A stretch of 64,000 nt of DNA from contig JAWZXG010000042.1 in the NCBI GenBank assembly GCA_037178625.1, positions 30,082 to 94,081 of the forward strand. The letters are read 5' to 3'. The notes under the pieces were generated by a model. The model was not told the DNA's origin. It searched no databases and worked only from the letters and a program-made list of their open reading frames with translations. How positions within the stretch are numbered: position 1 is the first letter of the stretch; each line of letters begins with the position of its first letter. The position numbers and the translations under genes were made by a program. This document shows positions 41,667 through 57,163 of this stretch, piece after piece. This DNA comes from Skeletonema tropicum. Its lineage: Eukaryota > Bacillariophyta > Thalassiosirophyceae > Thalassiosirales > Thalassiosiraceae.

Positions 41667-43602
41667 CGGAATGGGATATCGCTAAATAAAGATCAGGAGG
41701 TTAGTACGACCCATGGCAAGTTTTCGGTGGAGGTGGAGGAGCAGCAGGAGCAGGAGCTTGTGTTGGATCATCATCATCATCGTCATAATCCTGATACTGA
41801 TACTCATCAACAGAAACGCAAGCACAAGGTATTCAAATTCTACTATACAGATGTTGGAAGTACCAATGGTTCGACTGTAGGTGAAGCAAGATTGGAAGCG
41901 AATGTGAGAGTGGAGATTGAGGAGGGGATGGAGTTGAGAATTGGTAATTCTACTTTGAAGATTGCGTTTGGTTAGAAATGGAGATGGAGTTGAATATGAA
42001 TTGTTGGTGAACGTACGTAATGTTGACGGTGAATATGTTGACGGTGGTGTGGATAGAGATAAGTACAATATGAACGATTGTTATGGAAACGGTCGATCAT
42101 GAATGATGATACGTAAGACAATACTGAGTTGAGTATGAGGAGAAGTAAGCGAAGGGGAGATAGATTCAAATACATTCATAGTAAAGAGACAAGTTCAAAG
42201 AAGACGAGAGAGACTATATTATAGCTATTGCGCTATTGATGTTGCTACATACTTTAGCACGAGCGAGGCAGCCGACAGCGACAGCCGGCCAAATATAAAT
42301 CTCAATCCGGCTTGACAGCCAGATCTACTTTCACTTCCAAGCAGAGCAGATAATATCCAAAAGTTGACATTGTGACCACTATTCGACTCGTCTCTTCAAG
42401 CTGCATCGCATCGATTAATACCATCATTACGACTTTCATTGTATAATCGAAATCACAGCTCGAAGACAGTTGTAGACGATCAGCAATCAGCACCGACCGT
42501 CCATGACAGTTGGCACGGGATGGGCTCTAAACGCTGCGCTGAAGAACGAAGCATCGATCGGGCGAGTCAATGATAGTTGGCACATATTGGTCGAATAAAT
42601 AAATAAATATTAGATATCTCTGTAATCACTGGGGACGGCGCAACAGCAACATCAATATGCTGACTGTTGCTGTGGGCTTGGCAGCATGGGAGGTGCACCG
42701 TCCAGCGGCCAGCAGGAGAGGCGTCATCGGCTACGCTCCACCAGGCAATAATAATATCCACCTCCCATCAGCAACAGTGTGATGATAGACCTACTGGCAG
42801 GAAGCGGTCGGCTCGCTTTGATTTGCTGGTGTAGCCAACTGAGTTGGATGCAACATCATCATCATCAGAATTTGAAGTGGGCTTTGGCACGTGTCGATCT
42901 TTGGCTTGGATTTGAGTTGTGAGTTGCGACATTGACAGCTTCTCACTTTTTGACCCACACACACCGAACACCGAACCTCAACGAAGCGAAGACGAAGCAA
43001 GCAAGCACGAAGCACAATGGCAATAAGATAAATAAATAGTAGCAATAATAAAAGCACCTACTGCCGTGCCAACCAAATGGACGGTGCTGATCGTTGACGA
43101 TGAATGAAAAGAGATACAGCATCATCTATTGAAGTTATGGGGGAGATAGAGGTAGACAGTCGAGTCTCACATCGTACCAACCTTCTGGATCACACTGATC
43201 GATGCTTCTGTCTTCAGCGCAGCGTTGGATCTTACATCGTGCCATTTATCAGCCATTTATCATGGATCATATCGGCTGAGATGAGATCTTACATCGTACC
43301 AACTGTCATTGACGGAGCAGTGATTAATGTATTCATCGATAGCGCTTGAGACAAGGATTCGAATAATTGAATAGTCGTCTCATTGTTATTGTTAGATACG
43401 ATAATGCGAAGCGAGCGGTAGCGGGATGAGCTGTGATTATTGTACGAATCGATAGAGATTGAAATGACGATTCCAATGCTCGTCTCATTGGTACTACTCT
43501 CTTCATTGGTACTACTCTCTCTCTACTCGAATTCTAGAGACGGCTAGGGGTCGCTCTAGTTCAGACGATTGACAAAAGATCCATACGGAATATTGTACGC
43601 AC
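41667..43602 (+). repeat. array unit 8
   Basis: 1,936 bp, no difference seen. Confidence 0.95.
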
Positions 43603-45540
43603 CGGAATGGGATATCGCTAAATAAAGATCAGGAGGTTAGTACGACCCATGGCAAGTTTTCGGTGGAGGTGGAGGAGCAGCAGGAGCAGGAGCTTGTGTT
43701 GGATCATCATCATCATCGTCATAATCCTGATACTGATACTCATCAACAGAAACGCAAGCACAAGGTATTCAAATTCTACTATACAGATGTTGGAAGTACC
43801 AATGGTTCGACTGTAGGTGAAGCAAGATTGGAAGCGAATGTGAGAGTGGAGATTGAGGAGGGGATGGAGTTGAGAATTGGTAATTCTACTTTGAAGATTG
43901 CGTTTGGTTAGAAATGGAGATGGAGTTGAATATGAATTGTTGGTGAACGTACGTAATGTTGACGGTGAATATGTTGACGGTGGTGTGGATAGAGATAAGT
44001 ACAATATGAACGATTGTTATGGAAACGGTCGATCATGAATGATGATACGTAAGACAATACTGAGTTGAGTATGAGGAGAAGTAAGCGAAGGGGAGATAGA
44101 TTCAAATACATTCATAGTAAAGAGACAAGTTCAAAGAAGACGAGAGAGACTATATTATAGCTATTGCGCTATTGATGTTGCTACATACTTTAGCACGAGC
44201 GAGGCAGCCGACAGCGACAGCCGGCCAAATATAAATCTCAATCCGGCTTGACAGCCAGATCTACTTTCACTTCCAAGCAGAGCAGATAATATCCAAAAGT
44301 TGACATTGTGACCACTATTCGACTCGTCTCTTCAAGCTGCATCGCATCGATTAATACCATCATTACGACTTTCATTGTATAATCGAAATCACAGCTCGAA
44401 GACAGTTGTAGACGATCAGCAATCAGCACCGACCGTCCATGACAGTTGGCACGGGATGGGCTCTAAAACGCTGCGCTGAAGAACGAAGCATCGATCGGGC
44501 GAGTCAATGATAGTTGGCACATATTGGTCGAATAAATAAATAAATATTAGATATCTCTGTAATCACTGGGGACGGCGCAACAGCAACATCAATATGCTGA
44601 CTGTTGCTGTGGGCTTGGCAGCATGGGAGGTGCACCGTCCAGCGGCCAGCAGGAGAGGCGTCATCGGCTACGCTCCACCAGGCAATAATAATATCCACCT
44701 CCCATCAGCAACAGTGTGATGATAGACCTACTGGCAGGAAGCGGTCGGCTCGCTTTGATTTGCTGGTGTAGCCAACTGAGTTGGATGCAACATCATCATC
44801 ATCAGAATTTGAAGTGGGCTTTGGCACGTGTCGATCTTTGGCTTGGATTTGAGTTGTGAGTTGCGACATTGACAGCTTCTCACTTTTTGACCCACACACA
44901 CCGAACACCGAACCTCAACGAAGCGAAGACGAAGCAAGCAAGCACGAAGCACAATGGCAATAAGATAAATAAATAGTAGCAATAATAAAAGCACCTACTG
45001 CCGTGCCAACCAAATGGACGGTGCTGATCGTTGACGATGAATGAAAAGAGATACAGCATCATCTATTGAAGTTATGGGGGAGATAGAGGTAGACAGTCGA
45101 GTCTCACATCGTACCAACCTTCTGGATCACACTGATCGATGCTTCTGTCTTCAGCGCAGCGTTGGATCTTACATCGTGCCATTTATCAGCCATTTATCAT
45201 GGATCATATCGGCTGAGATGAGATCTTACATCGTACCAACTGTCATTGACGGAGCAGTGATTAATGTATTCATCGATAGCGCTTGAGACAAGGATTCGAA
45301 TAATTGAATAGTCGTCTCATTGTTATTGTTAGATACGATAATGCGAAGCGAGCGGTAGCGGGATGAGCTGTGATTATTGTACGAATCGATAGAGATTGAA
45401 ATGACGATTCCAATGCTCGTCTCATTGGTACTACTCTCTTCATTGGTACTACTCTCTCTCTACTCGAATTCTAGAGACGGCTAGGGGTCGCTCTAGTTCA
45501 GGACGATTGACAAAAGATCCATACGGAATATTGTACGCAC
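43603..45540 (+). repeat. array unit 9
   Basis: 1,938 bp. One extra A in CTCTAAAACG near 44467 and one extra G in TTCAGGACG near 45502. Confidence 0.95.
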
Positions 45541-47477
45541 CGGAATGGGATATCGCTAAATAAAGATCAGGAGGTTAGTACGACCCATGGCAAGTTTTCG
45601 GTGGAGGTGGAGGAGCAGCAGGAGCAGGAGCTTGTGTTGGATCATCATCATCATCGTCATAATCCTGATACTGATACTCATCAACAGAAACGCAAGCACA
45701 AGGTATTCAAATTCTACTATACAGATGTTGGAAGTACCAATGGTTCGACTGTAGGTGAAGCAAGATTGGAAGCGAATGTGAGAGTGGAGATTGAGGAGGG
45801 GATGGAGTTGAGAATTGGTAATTCTACTTTGAAGATTGCGTTTGGTTAGAAATGGAGATGGAGTTGAATATGAATTGTTGGTGAACGTACGTAATGTTGA
45901 CGGTGAATATGTTGACGGTGGTGTGGATAGAGATAAGTACAATATGAACGATTGTTATGGAAACGGTCGATCATGAATGATGATACGTAAGACAATACTG
46001 AGTTGAGTATGAGGAGAAGTAAGCGAAGGGGAGATAGATTCAAATACATTCATAGTAAAGAGACAAGTTCAAAGAAGACGAGAGAGACTATATTATAGCT
46101 ATTGCGCTATTGATGTTGCTACATACTTTAGCACGAGCGAGGCAGCCGACAGCGACAGCCGGCCAAATATAAATCTCAATCCGGCTTGACAGCCAGATCT
46201 ACTTTCACTTCCAAGCAGAGCAGATAATATCCAAAAGTTGACATTGTGACCACTATTCGACTCGTCTCTTCAAGCTGCATCGCATCGATTAATACCATCA
46301 TTACGACTTTCATTGTATAATCGAAATCACAGCTCGAAGACAGTTGTAGACGATCAGCAATCAGCACCGACCGTCCATGACAGTTGGCACGGGATGGGCT
46401 CTAAACGCTGCGCTGAAGAACGAAGCATCGATCGGGCGAGTCAATGATAGTTGGCACATATTGGTCGAATAAATAAATAAATATTAGATATCTCTGTAAT
46501 CACTGGGGACGGCGCAACAGCAACATCAATATGCTGACTGTTGCTGTGGGCTTGGCAGCATGGGAGGTGCACCGTCCAGCGGCCAGCAGGAGAGGCGTCA
46601 TCGGCTACGCTCCACCAGGCAATAATAATATCCACCTCCCATCAGCAACAGTGTGATGATAGACCTACTGGCAGGAAGCGGTCGGCTCGCTTTGATTTGC
46701 TGGTGTAGCCAAACTGAGTTGGATGCAACATCATCATCATCAGAATTTGAAGTGGGCTTTGGCACGTGTCGATCTTTGGCTTGGATTTGAGTTGTGAGTT
46801 GCGACATTGACAGCTTCTCACTTTTTGACCCACACACACCGAACACCGAACCTCAACGAAGCGAAGACGAAGCAAGCAAGCACGAAGCACAATGGCAATA
46901 AGATAAATAAATAGTAGCAATAATAAAAGCACCTACTGCCGTGCCAACCAAATGGACGGTGCTGATCGTTGACGATGAATGAAAAGAGATACAGCATCAT
47001 CTATTGAAGTTATGGGGGAGATAGAGGTAGACAGTCGAGTCTCACATCGTACCAACCTTCTGGATCACACTGATCGATGCTTCTGTCTTCAGCGCAGCGT
47101 TGGATCTTACATCGTGCCATTTATCAGCCATTTATCATGGATCATATCGGCTGAGATGAGATCTTACATCGTACCAACTGTCATTGACGGAGCAGTGATT
47201 AATGTATTCATCGATAGCGCTTGAGACAAGGATTCGAATAATTGAATAGTCGTCTCATTGTTATTGTTAGATACGATAATGCGAAGCGAGCGGTAGCGGG
47301 ATGAGCTGTGATTATTGTACGAATCGATAGAGATTGAAATGACGATTCCAATGCTCGTCTCATTGGTACTACTCTCTTCATTGGTACTACTCTCTCTCTA
47401 CTCGAATTCTAGAGACGGCTAGGGGTCGCTCTAGTTCAGACGATTGACAAAAGATCCATACGGAATATTGTACGCAC
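45541..47477 (+). repeat. array unit 10
   Basis: 1,937 bp. One extra A in GCCAAACTG near 46711. Confidence 0.95.
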
Positions 47478-49414
47478 CGGAATGGGATATCGCTAAATAA
47501 AGATCAGGAGGTTAGTACGACCCATGGCAAGTTTTCGGTGGAGGTGGAGGAGCAGCAGGAGCAGGAGCTTGTGTTGGATCATCATCATCATCGTCATAAT
47601 CCTGATACTGATACTCATCAACAGAAACGCAAGCACAAGGTATTCAAATTCTACTATACAGATGTTGGAAGTACCAATGGTTCGACTGTAGGTGAAGCAA
47701 GATTGGAAGCGAATGTGAGAGTGGAGATTGAGGAGGGGATGGAGTTGAGAATTGGTAATTCTACTTTGAAGATTGCGTTTTGGTTAGAAATGGAGATGGA
47801 GTTGAATATGAATTGTTGGTGAACGTACGTAATGTTGACGGTGAATATGTTGACGGTGGTGTGGATAGAGATAAGTACAATATGAACGATTGTTATGGAA
47901 ACGGTCGATCATGAATGATGATACGTAAGACAATACTGAGTTGAGTATGAGGAGAAGTAAGCGAAGGGGAGATAGATTCAAATACATTCATAGTAAAGAG
48001 ACAAGTTCAAAGAAGACGAGAGAGACTATATTATAGCTATTGCGCTATTGATGTTGCTACATACTTTAGCACGAGCGAGGCAGCCGACAGCGACAGCCGG
48101 CCAAATATAAATCTCAATCCGGCTTGACAGCCAGATCTACTTTCACTTCCAAGCAGAGCAGATAATATCCAAAAGTTGACATTGTGACCACTATTCGACT
48201 CGTCTCTTCAAGCTGCATCGCATCGATTAATACCATCATTACGACTTTCATTGTATAATCGAAATCACAGCTCGAAGACAGTTGTAGACGATCAGCAATC
48301 AGCACCGACCGTCCATGACAGTTGGCACGGGATGGGCTCTAAACGCTGCGCTGAAGAACGAAGCATCGATCGGGCGAGTCAATGATAGTTGGCACATATT
48401 GGTCGAATAAATAAATAAATATTAGATATCTCTGTAATCACTGGGGACGGCGCAACAGCAACATCAATATGCTGACTGTTGCTGTGGGCTTGGCAGCATG
48501 GGAGGTGCACCGTCCAGCGGCCAGCAGGAGAGGCGTCATCGGCTACGCTCCACCAGGCAATAATAATATCCACCTCCCATCAGCAACAGTGTGATGATAG
48601 ACCTACTGGCAGGAAGCGGTCGGCTCGCTTTGATTTGCTGGTGTAGCCAACTGAGTTGGATGCAACATCATCATCATCAGAATTTGAAGTGGGCTTTGGC
48701 ACGTGTCGATCTTTGGCTTGGATTTGAGTTGTGAGTTGCGACATTGACAGCTTCTCACTTTTTGACCCACACACACCGAACACCGAACCTCAACGAAGCG
48801 AAGACGAAGCAAGCAAGCACGAAGCACAATGGCAATAAGATAAATAAATAGTAGCAATAATAAAAGCACCTACTGCCGTGCCAACCAAATGGACGGTGCT
48901 GATCGTTGACGATGAATGAAAAGAGATACAGCATCATCTATTGAAGTTATGGGGGAGATAGAGGTAGACAGTCGAGTCTCACATCGTACCAACCTTCTGG
49001 ATCACACTGATCGATGCTTCTGTCTTCAGCGCAGCGTTGGATCTTACATCGTGCCATTTATCAGCCATTTATCATGGATCATATCGGCTGAGATGAGATC
49101 TTACATCGTACCAACTGTCATTGACGGAGCAGTGATTAATGTATTCATCGATAGCGCTTGAGACAAGGATTCGAATAATTGAATAGTCGTCTCATTGTTA
49201 TTGTTAGATACGATAATGCGAAGCGAGCGGTAGCGGGATGAGCTGTGATTATTGTACGAATCGATAGAGATTGAAATGACGATTCCAATGCTCGTCTCAT
49301 TGGTACTACTCTCTTCATTGGTACTACTCTCTCTCTACTCGAATTCTAGAGACGGCTAGGGGTCGCTCTAGTTCAGACGATTGACAAAAGATCCATACGG
49401 AATATTGTACGCAC
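47478..49414 (+). repeat. array unit 11
   Basis: 1,937 bp. One extra T in GCGTTTTGG near 47781, which removes the FHA stop codon in this unit. Confidence 0.95.
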
Positions 49415-51352
49415 CGGAATGGGATATCGCTAAATAAAGATCAGGAGGTTAGTACGACCCATGGCAAGTTTTCGGTGGAGGTGGAGGAGCAGCAGGAGCA
49501 GGAGCTTGTGTTGGATCATCATCATCATCGTCATAATCCTGATACTGATACTCATCAACAGAAACGCAAGCACAAGGTATTCAAATTCTACTATACAGAT
49601 GTTGGAAGTACCAATGGTTCGACTGTAGGTGAAGCAAGATTGGAAGCGAATGTGAGAGTGGAGATTGAGGAGGGGATGGAGTTGAGAATTGGTAATTCTA
49701 CTTTGAAGATTGCGTTTGGTTAGAAATGGAGATGGAGTTGAATATGAATTGTTGGTGAACGTACGTAATGTTGACGGTGAATATGTTGACGGTGGTGTGG
49801 ATAGAGATAAGTACAATATGAACGATTGTTATGGAAACGGTCGATCATGAATGATGATACGTAAGACAATACTGAGTTGAGTATGAGGAGAAGTAAGCGA
49901 AGGGGAGATAGATTCAAATACATTCATAGTAAAGAGACAAGTTCAAAGAAGACGAGAGAGACTATATTATAGCTATTGCGCTATTGATGTTGCTACATAC
50001 TTTAGCACGAGCGAGGCAGCCGACAGCGACAGCCGGCCAAATATAAATCTCAATCCGGCTTGACAGCCAGATCTACTTTCACTTCCAAGCAGAGCAGATA
50101 ATATCCAAAAGTTGACATTGTGACCACTATTCGACTCGTCTCTTCAAGCTGCATCGCATCGATTAATACCATCATTACGACTTTCATTGTATAATCGAAA
50201 TCACAGCTCGAAGACAGTTGTAGACGATCAGCAATCAGCACCGACCGTCCATGACAGTTGGCACGGGATGGGCTCTAAACGCTGCGCTGAAGAACGAAGC
50301 ATCGATCGGGCGAGTCAATGATAGTTGGCACATATTGGTCGAATAAATAAATAAATATTAGATATCTCTGTAATCACTGGGGACGGCGCAACAGCAACAT
50401 CAATATGCTGACTGTTGCTGTGGGCTTGGCAGCATGGGAGGTGCACCGTCCAGCGGCCAGCAGGAGAGGCGTCATCGGCTACGCTCCACCAGGCAATATA
50501 ATAATATCCACCTCCCATCAGCAACAGTGTGATGATAGACCTACTGGCAGGAAGCGGTCGGCTCGCTTTGATTTGCTGGTGTAGCCAACTGAGTTGGATG
50601 CAACATCATCATCATCAGAATTTGAAGTGGGCTTTGGCACGTGTCGATCTTTGGCTTGGATTTGAGTTGTGAGTTGCGACATTGACAGCTTCTCACTTTT
50701 TGACCCACACACACCGAACACCGAACCTCAACGAAGCGAAGACGAAGCAAGCAAGCACGAAGCACAATGGCAATAAGATAAATAAATAGTAGCAATAATA
50801 AAAGCACCTACTGCCGTGCCAACCAAATGGACGGTGCTGATCGTTGACGATGAATGAAAAGAGATACAGCATCATCTATTGAAGTTATGGGGGAGATAGA
50901 GGTAGACAGTCGAGTCTCACATCGTACCAACCTTCTGGATCACACTGATCGATGCTTCTGTCTTCAGCGCAGCGTTGGATCTTACATCGTGCCATTTATC
51001 AGCCATTTATCATGGATCATATCGGCTGAGATGAGATCTTACATCGTACCAACTGTCATTGACGGAGCAGTGATTAATGTATTCATCGATAGCGCTTGAG
51101 ACAAGGATTCGAATAATTGAATAGTCGTCTCATTGTTATTGTTAGATACGATAATGCGAAGCGAGCGGTAGCGGGATGAGCTGTGATTATTGTACGAATC
51201 GATAGAGATTGAAATGACGATTCCAATGCTCGTCTCATTGGTACTACTCTCTTCATTGGTACTACTCTCTCTCTACTCGAATTCTAGAGACGGCTAGGGG
51301 TCGCTCTAGTTCAGACGATTGACAAAAGATCCATACGGAATATTGTACGCAC
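49415..51352 (+). repeat. array unit 12
   Basis: 1,938 bp. Two extra bases in GGCAATATAATAATATCC near 50497. Confidence 0.95.
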
Positions 51353-53294
51353 CGGAATGGGATATCGCTAAATAAAGATCAGGAGGTTAGTACGACCCAT
51401 GGCAAGTTTTCGGTGGAGGTGGAGGAGCAGCAGGAGCAGGAGCTTGTGTTGGATCATCATCATCATCGTCATAATCCTGATACTGATACTCATCAACAGA
51501 AACGCAAGCACAAGGGGTATTCAAATTCTACTATACAGATGTTGGAAGTACCAATGGTTCGACTGTAGGTGAAGCAAGATTGGAAGCGAATGTGAGAGTG
51601 GAGATTGAGGAGGGGATGGAGTTGAGAATTGGTAATTCTACTTTGAAGATTGCGTTTGGTTAGAAATGGAGATGGAGTTGAATATGAATTGTTGGTGAAC
51701 GTACGTAATGTTGACGGTGAATATGTTGACGGTGGTGTGGATAGAGATAAGTACAATATGAACGATTGTTATGGAAACGGTCGATCATGAATGATGATAC
51801 GTAAGACAATACTGAGTTGAGTATGAGGAGAAGTAAGCGAAGGGGAGATAGATTCAAATACATTCAATAGTAAAGAGACAAGTTCAAAGAAGACGAGAGA
51901 GACTATATTATAGCTATTGCGCTATTGATGTTGCTACATACTTTAGCACGAGCGAGGCAGCCGACAGCGACAGCCGGCCAAATATAAATCTCAATCCGGC
52001 TTGACAGCCAGATCTACTTTCACTTCCAAGCAGAGCAGATAATATCCAAAAGTTGACATTGTGACCACTATTCGACTCGTCTCTTCAAGCTGCATCGCAT
52101 CGATTAATACCATCATTACGACTTTCATTGTATAATCGAAATCACAGGCTCGAAGACAGTTGTAGACGATCAGCAATCAGCACCGACCGTCCATGACAGT
52201 TGGCACGGGATGGGCTCTAAACGCTGCGCTGAAGAACGAAGCATCGATCGGGCGAGTCAATGATAGTTGGCACATATTGGTCGAATAAATAAATAAATAT
52301 TAGATATCTCTGTAATCACTGGGGACGGCGCAACAGCAACATCAATATGCTGACTGTTGCTGTGGGCTTGGCAGCATGGGAGGTGCACCGTCCAGCGGCC
52401 AGCAGGAGAGGCGTCATCGGCTACGCTCCACCAGGCAATAATAATATCCACCTCCCATCAGCAACAGTGTGATGATAGACCTACTGGCAGGAAGCGGTCG
52501 GCTCGCTTTGATTTGCTGGTGTAGCCAACTGAGTTGGATGCAACATCATCATCATCAGAATTTGAAGTGGGCTTTGGCACGTGTCGATCTTTGGCTTGGA
52601 TTTGAGTTGTGAGTTGCGACATTGACAGCTTCTCACTTTTTGACCCACACACACCGAACACCGAACCTCAACGAAGCGAAGACGAAGCAAGCAAGCACGA
52701 AGCACAATGGCAATAAGATAAATAAATAGTAGCAATAATAAAAGCACCTACTGCCGTGCCAACCAAATGGACGGTGCTGATCGTTGACGATGAATGAAAA
52801 GAGATACAGCATCATCTATTGAAGTTATGGGGGAGATAGAGGTAGACAGTCGAGTCTCACATCGTACCAACCTTCCTGGATCACACTGATCGATGCTTCT
52901 GTCTTCAGGCGCAGCGTTGGATCTTACATCGTGCCATTTATCAGCCATTTATCATGGATCATATCGGCTGAGATGAGATCTTACATCGTACCAACTGTCA
53001 TTGACGGAGCAGTGATTAATGTATTCATCGATAGCGCTTGAGACAAGGATTCGAATAATTGAATAGTCGTCTCATTGTTATTGTTAGATACGATAATGCG
53101 AAGCGAGCGGTAGCGGGATGAGCTGTGATTATTGTACGAATCGATAGAGATTGAAATGACGATTCCAATGCTCGTCTCATTGGTACTACTCTCTTCATTG
53201 GTACTACTCTCTCTCTACTCGAATTCTAGAGACGGCTAGGGGTCGCTCTAGTTCAGACGATTGACAAAAGATCCATACGGAATATTGTACGCAC
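51353..53294 (+). repeat. array unit 13
   Basis: 1,942 bp, six extra bases: GG near 51516, A near 51866, G near 52147, C near 52875 and G near 52909. Confidence 0.95.
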
Positions 53295-55228
53295 CGGAAT
53301 GGGATATCGCTAAATAAAGATCAGGAGGTTAGTACGACCCATGGCAAGTTTTCGGTGGAGGTGGAGGAGCAGCAGGAGCAGGAGCTTGTGTTGGATCATC
53401 ATCATCATCGTCATAATCCTGATACTGATACTCATCAACAGAAACGCAAGCACAAGGTATTCAAATTCTACTATACAGATGTTGGAAGTACCAATGGTTC
53501 GACTGTAGGTGAAGCAAGATTGGAAGCGAATGTGAGAGTGGAGATTGAGGAGGGGATGGAGTTGAGAATTGGTAATTCTACTTTGAAGATTGCGTTTGGT
53601 TAGAAATGGAGATGGAGTTGAATATGAATTGTTGGTGAACGTACGTAATGTTGACGGTGAATATGTTGACGGTGGTGTGGATAGAGATAAGTACAATATG
53701 AACGATTGTTATGGAAACGGTCGATCATGAATGATGATACGTAAGACAATACTGAGTTGAGTATGAGGAGAAGTAAGCGAAGGGGAGATAGATTCAAATA
53801 CATTCATAGTAAAGAGACAAGTTCAAAGAAGACGAGAGAGACTATATTATAGCTATTGCGCTATTGATGTTGCTACATACTTTAGCACGAGCGAGGCAGC
53901 CGACAGCGACAGCCGGCCAAATATAAATCTCAATCCGGCTTGACAGCCAGATCTACTTTCACTTCCAAGCAGAGCAGATAATATCCAAAAGTTGACATTG
54001 TGACCACTATTCGACTCGTCTCTTCAAGCTGCATCGCATCGATTAATACCATCATTACGACTTTCATTGTATAATCGAAATCACAGCTCGAAGACAGTTG
54101 TAGACGATCAGCAATCAGCACCGACCGTCCATGACAGTTGGCACGGGATGGGCTCTAAACGCTGCGCTGAAGAACGAAGCATCGATCGGGCGAGTCAATG
54201 ATAGTTGGCACATATTGGTCGAATAAATAAATAAATATTAGATATCTCTGTAATCACTGGGGACGGCGCAACAGCAACATCAATATGCTGACTGTTGCTG
54301 TGGGCTTGGCAGCATGGGAGGTGCACCGTCCAGCGGCAGCAGGAGAGGCGTCATCGGCTACGCTCCACCAGGCAATAATAATATCCACCTCCCATCAGCA
54401 ACAGTGTGATGATAGACCTACTGGCAGGAAGCGGTCGGCTCGCTTTGATTTGCTGGTGTAGCCAACTGAGTTGGATGCAACATCATCATCATCAGAATTT
54501 GAAGTGGGCTTTGGCACGTGTCGATCTTTGGCTTGGATTTGAGTTGTGAGTTGCGACATTGACAGCTTCTCACTTTTTGACCCACACACACCGAACACCG
54601 AACCTCAACGAAGCGAAGACGAAGCAAGCAAGCACGAAGCACAATGGCAATAAGATAAATAAATAGTAGCAATAATAAAAGCACCTACTGCCGTGCCAAC
54701 CAAATGGACGGTGCTGATCGTTGACGATGAATGAAAAGAGATACAGCATCATCTATTGAAGTTATGGGGGAGATAGAGGTAGACAGTCGAGTCTCACATC
54801 GTACCAACCTTCTGGATCACACTGATCGATGCTTCTGTCTTCAGCGCAGCGTTGGATCTTACATCGTGCCATTTATCAGCCATTTATCATGGATCATATC
54901 GGCTGAGATGAGATCTTACATCGTACCAACTGTCATTGACGGAGCAGTGATTAATGTATTCATCGATAGCGCTTGAGACAAGGATTCGAATAATTGAATA
55001 GTCGTCTCATTGTTATTGTTAGATACGATAATGCGAAGCGAGCGGTAGCGGGATGAGCTGTGATTATTGTACGAATCGATAGAGATTGAAATGACGATTC
55101 CAATGCTCGTCTCATTGGTACTACTCTCTTCATTGGTACTACTCTCTCTCTACTCGAATTCTAGAGACGGCTAGGGTCGCTCTAGTTCAGACGATTGACA
55201 AAAGATCCATACGGAATATTGTACGCAC
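53295..55228 (+). repeat. array unit 14
   Basis: 1,934 bp. One C missing in GCGGCAGCAGG near 54337 and one G missing in CTAGGGTCGC near 55175. Confidence 0.95.
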
Positions 55229-57163
55229 CGGAATGGGATATCGCTAAATAAAGATCAGGAGGTTAGTACGACCCATGGCAAGTTTTCGGTGGAGGTGGAG
55301 GAGCAGCAGGAGCAGGAGCTTGTGTTGGATCATCATCATCATCGTCATAATCCTGATACTGATACTCATCAACAGAAACGCAAGCACAAGGTATTCAAAT
55401 TCTACTATACAGATGTTGGAAGTACCAATGGTTCGACTGTAGGTGAAGCAAGATTGGAAGCGAATGTGAGAGTGGAGATTGAGGAGGGGATGGAGTTGAG
55501 AATTGGTAATTCTACTTTGAAGATTGCGTTTGGTTAGAAATGGAGATGGAGTTGAATATGAATTGTTGGTGAACGTACGTAATGTTGACGGTGAATATGT
55601 TGACGGTGGTGTGGATAGAGATAAGTACAATATGAACGATTGTTATGGAAACGGTCGATCATGAATGATGATACGTAAGACAATACTGAGTTGAGTATGA
55701 GGAGAAGTAAGCGAAGGGGAGATAGATTCAAATACATTCATAGTAAAGAGACAAGTTCAAAGAAGACGAGAGAGACTATATTATAGCTATTGCGCTATTG
55801 ATGTTGCTACATACTTTAGCACGAGCGAGGCAGCCGACAGCGACAGCCGGCCAAATATAAATCTCAATCCGGCTTGACAGCCAGATCTACTTTCACTTCC
55901 AAGCAGAGCAGATAATATCCAAAAGTTGACATTGTGACCACTATTCGACTCGTCTCTTCAAGCTGCATCGCATCGATTAATACCATCATTACGACTTTCA
56001 TTGTATAATCGAAATCACAGCTCGAAGACAGTTGTAGACGATCAGCAATCAGCACCGACCGTCCATGACAGTTGGCACGGGATGGGCTCTAAACGCTGCG
56101 CTGAAGAACGAAGCATCGATCGGGCGAGTCAATGATAGTTGGCACATATTGGTCGAATAAATAAATAAATATTAGATATCTCTGTAATCACTGGGGACGG
56201 CGCAACAGCAACATCAATATGCTGACTGTTGCTGTGGGCTTGGCAGCATGGGAGGTGCACCGTCCAGCGGCCAGCAGGAGAGGCGTCATCGGCTACGCTC
56301 CACCAGGCAATAATAATATCCACCTCCCATCAGCAACAGTGTGATGATAGACCTACTGGCAGGAAGCGGTCGGCTCGCTTTGATTTGCTGGTGTAGCCAA
56401 CTGAGTTGGATGCAACATCATCATCATCAGAATTTGAAGTGGGCTTTGGCACGTGTCGATCTTTGGCTTGGATTTGAGTTGTGAGTTGCGACATTGACAG
56501 CTTCTCACTTTTTGACCCACACACACCGAACACCGAACCTCAACGAAGCGAAGACGAAGCAAGCAAGCACGAAGCACAATGGCAATAAGATAAATAAATA
56601 GTAGCAATAATAAAAGCACCTACTGCCGTGCCAACCAAATGGACGGTGCTGATCGTTGACGATGAATGAAAAGAGATACAGCATCATCTATTGAAGTTAT
56701 GGGGGAGATAGAGGTAGACAGTCGAGTCTCACATCGTACCAACCTTCTGGATCACACTGATCGATGCTTCTGTCTTCAGCGCAGCGTTGGATCTTACATC
56801 GTGCCATTTATCAGCCATTTATCATGGATCATATCGGCTGAGATGAGATCTTACATCGTACCAACTGTCATTGACGGAGCAGTGATTAATGTATTCATCG
56901 ATAGCGCTTGAGACAAGGATTCGAATAATTGAATAGTCGTCTCATTGTTATTGTTAGATACGATAATGCGAAGCGAGCGGTAGCGGGATGAGCTGTGATT
57001 ATTGTACGAATCGATAGAGATTGAAATGACGATTCCAATGCTCGTCTCATTGGTACTACTCTCTTCATTGGTACTACTCTCTCTCTACTCGAATTCTAGA
57101 GACGGCTAGGGTCGCTCTAGTTCAGACGATTGACAAAAGATCCATACGGAATATTGTACGCAC
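55229..57163 (+). repeat. array unit 15
   Basis: 1,935 bp. One G missing in CTAGGGTCGC near 57110, the same change as in unit 14, so this one may be a shared true variant. Confidence 0.95.
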